A DNA stretch of 10,076 nt from Bacteroidales bacterium (GTDB lineage: Bacteria > Bacteroidota > Bacteroidia > Bacteroidales > JAOZQN01). How positions within the stretch are numbered: the stretch's first letter is position 1; every line of letters starts with the position of its first letter. The notes under the pieces are model-generated. The model had not been told where the DNA came from, ran no database searches, and saw only the letters and a list, made by a program, of their open reading frames with translations. Of the stretch, positions 1 through 5,248 are shown in pieces. Where the stretch lies: NCBI GenBank assembly GCA_029938985.1, contig JAOZTW010000072.1, positions 2,520 through 12,595 of the forward strand, in the 5' to 3' direction. A program made the position numbers and the translations under genes.

Positions 1-72
1 GATTTAATAGCTGTCGCATTAAAGTTTTTACCACATAAGGAGAAAATTAAATTTCAAAATTTAAACAGATGA
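1..72 (+). CDS. Partial mini-ORF, C-terminal 23 codons of an array peptide
   Basis: This frame is open from the window edge to TGA at 70-72 and reads DLIAVALKFLPHKEKIKF followed by QNLNR. Its start would lie just upstream in the preceding repeat unit, if that unit has the same sequence as the one at 69-86. It matches the next copy (69-158) except for Q/L, L/F and R/K changes near the C-terminus, two of them conservative. The TGA overlaps the next ATG as ATGA at 69-72. Translation is unproven; the case rests on the repeated open frame and the overlap geometry. I recognise no family. Confidence 0.3.
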   Translation, partial: DLIAVALKFLPHKEKIKFQNLNR

Positions 73-158
73 AACCCTCATTGAGGGATTTAATAGCTGT
101 CGCATTAAAGTTTTTACCACATAAGGAGAAAATTAAATTTCTAAATTTTAACAAATGA
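69..158 (+). CDS. Predicted 29-residue cationic amphipathic peptide in the tandem array
   Basis: ATG at 69 opens a 29-codon frame ending in TGA at 156-158. The peptide begins MKPSLRDLIAVALKFLPHK and continues EKIKFLNFNK. Residues 5-16 form a short hydrophobic helix (L5, L8, I9, V11, L13, F15, L16), and Lys/Arg residues in both flanks give a clear net positive charge. The start overlaps the previous stop as ATGA, and its own stop overlaps a third ATG at 155, where the array decays to ATG AAA TAA. An 86-bp period with a 90-nt ORF gives exactly the 4-nt overlap seen in translational coupling. An AAGGAG at 37-42 lies about 27 nt upstream of the ATG, too far for a normal ribosome site. Small size and hydrophobicity recall type I toxin peptides, but that is only an analogy; it may not be translated. 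Confidence 0.3.
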   Translation: MKPSLRDLIAVALKFLPHKEKIKFLNFNK

Positions 159-174
159 AATAAGTAATTTCTAA

Positions 175-202
175 CATTTTATTTTTTTATTTTTTTATTT
201 TT
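175..202. repeat. T-rich 8-bp stutter (ATTTTTTT repeated)
   Basis: After CATTTT at 175-180 come two perfect copies of ATTTTTTT (181-188 and 189-196) and a shortened copy (197-202). The tract sits between the repeat array and the candidate promoter of the glycosyltransferase gene. A weak AT-rich hairpin, GAAAT (157-161) pairing with ATTTC (167-171), lies just before it, so the T-runs could end transcription coming from the array. They could also act as an AT-rich upstream promoter element. Confidence 0.55.
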
Positions 203-208
203 AATAAT

Positions 209-240
209 TTTGTCTTTTAATGTTTAGCTCAATTTATTTG
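209..240 (+). promoter_or_regulatory. Candidate Bacteroidota-type promoter for the GT117-like gene
   Basis: TTTG at 209-212 is followed after 20 bp by TTTATTTG at 233-240. The Bacteroidota consensus is TTTG at -33 and TAnnTTTG at -7 with roughly 19-21 bp between them; the -7 box here has one mismatch (T for A at its second base). Transcription would start near 245-248, leaving a leader of about 22-25 nt before the ATG at 270. There is no Shine-Dalgarno sequence, and an A-rich leader is usual in this phylum. Confidence 0.45.
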
Positions 241-269
241 TATTTAAAAAAGAAATTATAAAAAATTAT

Positions 270-3200
270 ATGGATTTTAAAAAACTTAATATCATATCTG
301 CATGGGCAGTATTTGCTATCGCACTATTAACCTATTCTTTAACTATTGAACCATCAGTAAGTTTTTGGGATTGTGGAGAATTTATAACTTCGTCTTACAA
401 ATTAGAAGTAGGTCATCCACCTGGTGCTCCTTTCTTTATGATTGTAGCAAAAGTTGTTTCTCTGTTTAGTTTTGGAAATGTTGAACTTGTTGCCCGTTTA
501 ATAAACATGGTTTCGGCACTTTCAAGTGCTTTTACAATCTTGTTTTTATTTTGGACAATTACTCACATTGCCAAAAGGGTTGTTTTATATAAAAAAGAAG
601 ATAAACTAACTTTGGCACAGCAAATTGCAGTGCTTGGCAGTGGAGTTGTTGGAGCGTTGGCATATACTTTTTCAGACACTTTTTGGTTCTCAGCTGTGGA
701 AGGCGAGGTTTATGCAATGTCGTCGCTTTTTACTGCAATAGTGTTTTGGGCTATTCTAAAATGGGAAAACGTAGCAAACGAAAAATATGCAAACCGCGGG
801 AGTATTCTTAGTGCATATTTAATGGGCTTATCTATTGGTGTTCATTTACTTAATTTACTGGTTATACCAGCAATGGTTTTAATATATTATTTTAAAAAAT
901 ATGAAACAAAATTAGTAGGAACAATTATAGCACTTGCTATTTCTGCAGGATTACTACTTTTTGTGATGTATGGAATAATTCCAGGAATTATTAAAGTAGC
1001 CTCTCTGTTTGAACTATTTTTCACTAACACAGTAGGTTTGCCCTATAATTCGGGAACGATTATTTATGTTTTACTATTGTTTGCCAGCCTTGCTTTTGCA
1101 TTGTATATAACTCACAAAAAAGATAGACCAGTACTTAATACAATTTTTTTGAGTCTAACAGTTATTGTAATAGGATATTCGTCGTTTGCTCTTATACTTA
1201 TTCGCTCAAAAACAGAAACACCTATGAATCAGAACAAACCAAATAATGTTTTTGCACTACAAAGTTACTTAAATAGAGAACAATACGGAGATCGTCCACT
1301 TATTTATGGAGAATATTTTAATTCACAAGCAATAGATTACAAACAGGGTAAACCTGTTTACGCACAAAAAAATGGAAAATATGAAATAATTTATCATAAA
1401 GAAAATTATAAATACAATCCCGACCATACAAGTTTTTTCCCTCGCATGTACAGTATTCAGCCCAATCATGCTGACGGATATAAAGAATGGGCGAACTTAA
1501 ATAACTTAGATAAAAAACCTACAATGGCTCAAAATTTAAGATATTTCTTTAAGTATCAAATTGATTTCATGTATTTTAGATATTTTATGTGGAATTTTGC
1601 TGGCAGACAAAACGATACGCAAGGTTATGGAGAAAAAACAAATGGAAATTGGATTTCGGGCATAACACCTTTGGATAATCTTAGATTGTCGGAGCAAAAT
1701 GTTCCTGCTTTTATGAAAGAAAGCAAAGCAAGAAATACTTATTTCTTTCTGCCATTACTGCTTGGTATTGCTGGCTTTGTATTTTTATTTTGGAAAAACA
1801 AAAGTTCACAACAATATTCATGGGCAGTACTTACTTTTTTCTTAATGACAGGTCTTGCAATTATTATTTACCTAAATCAACCACCTTTCCAACCACGAGA
1901 ACGAGATTATGCCTATGCTGGTTCGTTCTATGTATTTGCTATTTACATAGGTTTGGGAGTGCTTGGAATTTTTACTTGGTTAAAAAAATATGCAAAACCA
2001 CAAATTGTAGCAATAGCAGTATCTGTGTTAACTTTACTTGCTGTACCAACTTTGATGGCTTTTCAAAACTACGACGACCACAATAGAGCAAACCGATATA
2101 CTGCGATTGCTGTAGCTAAAAATTATCTTAACTCATGTGAACCAAATGCAATTATTTTCACAAACGGAGACAACGACACTTTTCCGCTTTGGTATGCACA
2201 AGAGGTTGAGGGTGTTAGAACAGATATTAGGGTAGTAAATTTAAGTTATCTTGGCACAGATTGGTATATTGAACAAATGCTAAAAAAAGCATATACATCA
2301 GAACCATTGCCGTTTTCGTTAACAAAAAACCAGTTTGAGCAAGGCACAAGAGATGTAATTTATAAAAAACAAAATAACAATATATTTGTATTAGAAAAAT
2401 ATGTAACAAATATTAAAAAATATGAAAGTGAATACAAACAATTATTTGATACTTTGTTAGTTCGTTTGTCAAATTCTAATTTTCCTGAAATGCTAAATAA
2501 GGATTACAATAAATTAAAAGAAGGTTATAAAAATTTTGATATTGACGATTTTTTTAGTTTGGTAAATACTATTTCTGATGCAAAAATGATTAAAAAATTT
2601 GCTCTTAATTCTAATGAAATTAAAAATATAAAAAACAACACAAGTAGTTTATATGAAAAAATATCGGAAGAACACTTAGATATTAATGTATTTTTCGATT
2701 TTATTACAAGTGATTCTCCTCAAGCAAAAATTCTTATGTACGGAGAAAATATGAATTATATGCCTACTACAAAAATAAGTATCCCGGTGGATAAAGCAAA
2801 AGTGTTATCACAAGGAGTTGTGGCAAAAGAAGATGCTCATTTAATAGTAGATAATATTAGATGGAATATTAATAAAAAGAACATAACAAAAAACGAAATA
2901 ATGATTATTGACCTTTTGGCTCACAATAATTGGGAACGACCTATATATTTTGCCATAACTGTTGGAGACCAGTATTATATGAACTTACAAGATTATTTCC
3001 AATTAGATGGCATGGCTTTTAGATTAGTGCCTATAAAACAAAAACAAAGTTATATGGATAGAGGTAGAATAAATACTAACATCTTATATAACAACATTAT
3101 GAATAAATTTGTTTGGGGTGGAATAAACGACCCAAGAGTATATTTAGACGAAACTAATGTTAGAATGACTTTAAATATGAAGAGTAATTTTTGGAGACTT

Positions 3201-3692
3201 ACAGATGCTTTAATCAAAGAAAATAAAATGGATTCTGCAAAAAATGTGCTTGATAAATATTCTGAATTATTGCTTAGTACCGATATAGAATTAATGCACT
3301 ATGACATGTTTATGGCAAATAATTTTTATCAAGTTAATGACATTGATAATGGAAATAAATTGATTTCAGAATTAGCACAAAACGAGAAGGAAAGGTTAAT
3401 TTATTATCTTAATTTATCTAACGAACAATCACAACAATTAGAAAATGATAAATATAGAACTATAACAATGCTTGAACAATTAATTTCAATTTTAAGACAA
3501 AATAATCAAACCGATTTAGACAACAGGTTGTCTTCTGAAATTATTAATGTTTTAACAACAAAAAGTCCATTGGTTATTAAATATAATAATATGCAAACCA
3601 ATGAGACTGAACTTATGAAATGGTTTACTTCTTTAAATGAGCAAAAAAGAGAAGTTATCAAGCTATATATGTTGCTTTTAGGTGATAAGTAA
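270..3692 (+). CDS. DUF2723 / GT117-like integral membrane glycosyltransferase (protein O-mannosyltransferase family)
   Basis: The 1140-residue protein has the layout of the Bacteroidota DUF2723 family, placed by CAZy in GT117 with human TMEM260. The N-terminal half is strongly hydrophobic, with several membrane helices (for example about 8-26, 76-100, 120-135, 183-207, 215-240, 263-280 and 290-310). The first loop holds SFWDCGEF (31-38) with acidic D34 and E37, as expected for a GT-C catalytic loop, and HPPGAPFF (49-56). AVEGEVYAMSS (142-152) follows. A second helix cluster lies at about 490-595, with QPPFQPRERDYAYAGSF (537-553) inside it. NGDNDTFPLWYAQEVEGVR (632-650) opens a large soluble C-terminal domain, about 610-1140. 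Family knowledge suggests transfer of a lipid-linked sugar to proteins on the periplasmic side; acceptor and donor here are unknown. Length is normal and the frame is intact. A GT4 gene follows in the same direction after 168 bp. Confidence 0.88.
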   Translation: MDFKKLNIISAWAVFAIALLTYSLTIEPSVSFWDCGEFITSSYKLEVGHPPGAPFFMIVAKVVSLFSFGNVELVARLINMVSALSSAFTILFLFWTITHIAKRVVLYKKEDKLTLAQQIAVLGSGVVGALAYTFSDTFWFSAVEGEVYAMSSLFTAIVFWAILKWENVANEKYANRGSILSAYLMGLSIGVHLLNLLVIPAMVLIYYFKKYETKLVGTIIALAISAGLLLFVMYGIIPGIIKVASLFELFFTNTVGLPYNSGTIIYVLLLFASLAFALYITHKKDRPVLNTIFLSLTVIVIGYSSFALILIRSKTETPMNQNKPNNVFALQSYLNREQYGDRPLIYGEYFNSQAIDYKQGKPVYAQKNGKYEIIYHKENYKYNPDHTSFFPRMYSIQPNHADGYKEWANLNNLDKKPTMAQNLRYFFKYQIDFMYFRYFMWNFAGRQNDTQGYGEKTNGNWISGITPLDNLRLSEQNVPAFMKESKARNTYFFLPLLLGIAGFVFLFWKNKSSQQYSWAVLTFFLMTGLAIIIYLNQPPFQPRERDYAYAGSFYVFAIYIGLGVLGIFTWLKKYAKPQIVAIAVSVLTLLAVPTLMAFQNYDDHNRANRYTAIAVAKNYLNSCEPNAIIFTNGDNDTFPLWYAQEVEGVRTDIRVVNLSYLGTDWYIEQMLKKAYTSEPLPFSLTKNQFEQGTRDVIYKKQNNNIFVLEKYVTNIKKYESEYKQLFDTLLVRLSNSNFPEMLNKDYNKLKEGYKNFDIDDFFSLVNTISDAKMIKKFALNSNEIKNIKNNTSSLYEKISEEHLDINVFFDFITSDSPQAKILMYGENMNYMPTTKISIPVDKAKVLSQGVVAKEDAHLIVDNIRWNINKKNITKNEIMIIDLLAHNNWERPIYFAITVGDQYYMNLQDYFQLDGMAFRLVPIKQKQSYMDRGRINTNILYNNIMNKFVWGGINDPRVYLDETNVRMTLNMKSNFWRLTDALIKENKMDSAKNVLDKYSELLLSTDIELMHYDMFMANNFYQVNDIDNGNKLISELAQNEKERLIYYLNLSNEQSQQLENDKYRTITMLEQLISILRQNNQTDLDNRLSSEIINVLTTKSPLVIKYNNMQTNETELMKWFTSLNEQKREVIKLYMLLLGDK

Positions 3693-3699
3693 TGAATTA

Positions 3700-3784
3700 G
3701 GTATGTTTCATTTATATCAAAAATTGTTGACACTTTTTCATCAGTTGCCACGTGCTTTAGCTCGTGGACAATATGAAACATACC
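3700..3784. repeat. Nested inverted-repeat element between the two glycosyltransferase genes (REP/IS200-end-like)
   Basis: GGTATGTTTCAT (3700-3711) is a perfect inverted match to ATGAAACATACC (3773-3784). Inside it, ATTGT (3723-3727) pairs with ACAAT (3768-3772), and CCACG (3748-3752) pairs with CGTGG (3763-3767). The inner hairpin can extend past a T/T mismatch by GC/GC around a TTTA loop. The three right-hand segments are contiguous (3763-3784), while the left-hand ones are separated by 11 and 20 nt. A short GC-rich hairpin with one internal mismatch is typical of REP sequences and of IS200/IS605 ends; assigning it to that class is inference. The right arm has no T-run behind it, so it is a poor intrinsic terminator, although it begins only 8 nt after the upstream stop codon. 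Confidence 0.6.
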
Positions 3785-3825
3785 AAAATTTTACAATATA
3801 CTATTTATAATTATATAATAAATTA

Positions 3826-3859
3826 GGTGTTTTTAAAAAATGCCATAAATACAAATTGC
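3826..3859 (+). repeat. Degenerate copy of a motif also found downstream of the GT4 gene
   Basis: GGTGTTTTT (3826-3834), an extra AAAAAATGC (3835-3843), then CATAAATACAAATTGC (3844-3859) align with GGCATTTTT (5100-5108) followed directly by CATAAATGCAAATTAC (5109-5124). The second block matches at 14 of 16 positions. The copy lies immediately before the GT4 start codon, so it could be a leader element, an interspersed repeat, or chance similarity in AT-rich DNA. Confidence 0.25.
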
Positions 3860-3860
3860 T

Positions 3861-5051
3861 ATGAAAATATGTCAAATGATGCACTTCCCATTGCGAGGTG
3901 CTGGTACTGGTGTATATGTAGATACCTTGACTACAGCACTTATGAAGAAAGGTGACGAACTGCACGTTTTGTGTTCGCATCACGAATTACCAGAGAAGAC
4001 TTATCCGCTTGAAGGAGTTATTTTTAACAGTGGGAAAAATTCAAATTACGATGTTGATTTTGATTTTCCTGTTTTTGCCTCACACCCTTTGAGCAAAGGA
4101 AAGCAATTTGGAGATTTAACAAACGAAGAACGAGAAGTGTTTACAAATGCTTTCAGAAAAAAAATTGATAATATTATCAATGAATTTAAACCAGATATTA
4201 TCCATGTACATCATGGTTGGATTATTGCTTCAATAATTTCTGAGTATAATATTCCTTATGTAATAACTTTGCATGGTACTGAATATTATGCTTTTGATAA
4301 ATTTCCTGCTTACAGAGAAGAAGCTTTGAAAGGTTTGAAAAATGCAAAAAAAATAATGGCTCTTACACAAAAAGAAAAAGACCAAGCACTTATTTCTTAT
4401 GGTTTGCAAGACGATGATATTGAAATAGTTAAAAGTGGTACAGATACAGAGGTTTTCAAACCTATTGAGCAAGACAAAGCAGAACTACTTAAAAGCTACA
4501 ATATTCCTGTAACCGACCGTCCTATTGTGTTTTTTGGTGGTCGTATGACTCCACAAAAAGGACTTGACACTCTAATTAGAGCTGCAAAAATTTACAACGA
4601 CTCCAATATTAATCCAATAACAATTTTGGCTGGTGATGGTTCTTTAAAAGAAGCTCACGAAAAACTTGCAAAAGAACTTGATGTAAAAGATATATATTTT
4701 ATTGGTAATCAATTACATCAACAAATGGTTAATCTTTTTAATCTTGGCGATGTTGCTGTTTTACCTTCTAATTTTGAACCTTTTGGACTTGTAGCTGTTG
4801 AAGCTTTAGCTTGTGGAACACCAGTTATTGCTGGAGATGTAGGAGGTTTTCAAACAATTGTTCATCAAACAGTTGGAACAAAATTTACACCTGGCGACCA
4901 TGAAACTCTTGCTAAGAAAGTAGTTGAATTTTTGGAAAAAGATTATAAAATAAATAATAAACAACAAATTTTGGATTATGTTCGCAAAAATTACAGCTGG
5001 GCAAACACTGTAAATCATATTAGAGAAATTTATTTAAGATATACTAAATAA
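3861..5051 (+). CDS. Glycosyltransferase family 4 (GT-B fold)
   Basis: This 396-residue protein has both halves of a GT-B enzyme. The N-terminal acceptor domain starts MKICQMMHFPLRGAGTGVYV, with the glycine-rich loop at 13-18, and carries HVHHGW (115-120) and LHGTEYYAF (137-145). The C-terminal nucleotide-sugar domain carries FGGRMTPQKGLDTLI (225-239), LAGDGSL (256-262), the EX7E motif EPFGLVAVE (E306 and E314) and CGTPVIA (318-324). These define a retaining GT4 enzyme that uses an NDP-activated sugar at the cytoplasmic side of the membrane; donor and acceptor cannot be read from sequence. There is no signal peptide or membrane helix. The ATG at 3861 gives the expected N-terminus, and no in-frame upstream start is needed. 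The gene follows the GT117-like gene by 168 bp, which includes a hairpin element and no clear promoter, so co-transcription is possible. A shared role in envelope or protein glycosylation is inference. Confidence 0.92.
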   Translation: MKICQMMHFPLRGAGTGVYVDTLTTALMKKGDELHVLCSHHELPEKTYPLEGVIFNSGKNSNYDVDFDFPVFASHPLSKGKQFGDLTNEEREVFTNAFRKKIDNIINEFKPDIIHVHHGWIIASIISEYNIPYVITLHGTEYYAFDKFPAYREEALKGLKNAKKIMALTQKEKDQALISYGLQDDDIEIVKSGTDTEVFKPIEQDKAELLKSYNIPVTDRPIVFFGGRMTPQKGLDTLIRAAKIYNDSNINPITILAGDGSLKEAHEKLAKELDVKDIYFIGNQLHQQMVNLFNLGDVAVLPSNFEPFGLVAVEALACGTPVIAGDVGGFQTIVHQTVGTKFTPGDHETLAKKVVEFLEKDYKINNKQQILDYVRKNYSWANTVNHIREIYLRYTK

Positions 5052-5058
5052 ATTATAG

Positions 5059-5096
5059 AAAAAAACGACTTTTAAATAGCTATTTAAAAGTCGTTT
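5059..5096 (-). terminator. 34-nt perfect palindrome, probable (bidirectional) intrinsic terminator
   Basis: Bases 5063-5096 form a perfect palindrome starting AAACGACTTTTAAATA and ending TATTTAAAAGTCGTTT around a central GC. It begins 11 nt after the GT4 stop codon. On the plus strand the tail is only TTT then AACGG. On the minus strand the stem runs into seven T residues (A-run at 5059-5065 on the plus strand). It is therefore best shaped to stop minus-strand transcripts from the propeller gene, and it may also act on the GT4 transcript. Confidence 0.75.
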
Positions 5097-5231
5097 AACG
5101 GCATTTTTCATAAATGCAAATTACTGTGTTATTTTGATTATTTTAAAATCCTCATTTACAATAAGTAAACTGTGGTATTTAAAAAATAAAAATGCCTTGT
5201 GCTTTACACTTATGAAAAACGCCCGTTTAAC
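5093..5231. repeat. 139-bp segment bounded by imperfect inverted repeats between convergent genes
   Basis: Reading 5093-5116 on the plus strand against 5231-5207 on the minus strand gives 21 matches over 25 columns, with a shared core TTTTTCATAA preceded by AACGG. A third related arm, AAAAATGCC (5188-5196), is an exact inverted match to GGCATTTTT (5100-5108). The left arm also folds on itself: GCATTT (5101-5106) with AAATGC (5112-5117) around TTCAT. The 5118-5206 interior has no open frame of note. It could be a small non-autonomous repeat element or a structured 3' region shared by the two convergent transcripts. Confidence 0.55.
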
Positions 5232-5248
5232 AAATTGAAATTCTAAAT

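Larger units (their letters stand above)
1..165 (+). repeat. Tandem direct repeat, 86-bp period, right end of an array
   Basis: Bases 1-55 and 87-141 are identical. The next stretch differs at only three positions (unit positions 56, 63 and 68), and the match continues through ATGAAA before it breaks at position 161. The array is cut by the left window edge, so the copy number is unknown: one full unit (1-86) and one nearly full unit (87-160) are visible. A perfect 13-nt palindrome, CCCTCATTGAGGG, spans the junction at 75-87. Each unit carries a short open frame, described separately. The whole unit repeats and no variable spacer is seen, which argues against CRISPR. Confidence 0.9.

Noticed and set aside
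37..42. AAGGAG as a ribosome-binding site for the mini-ORF
   Set aside because: It is about 27 nt from the ATG, too far, and Bacteroidota make little use of Shine-Dalgarno pairing. It also lies inside the preceding mini-ORF.
1..165. CRISPR array
   Set aside because: A palindromic core (CCCTCATTGAGGG) in a repeat next to a window edge looks CRISPR-like, but the whole 86-bp unit is duplicated with no unique spacer and no cas gene is present.
1790..2086. Short open frame on the plus strand inside the GT117-like gene
   Set aside because: It lies wholly within a clearly coding gene in another frame and has no recognisable motif or initiation context.
3506..3781. Minus-strand open frame spanning the end of the GT117-like gene and the hairpin element
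   Set aside because: Most of it is antisense to a conserved gene and the rest covers the inverted repeat; the translation has no family features.
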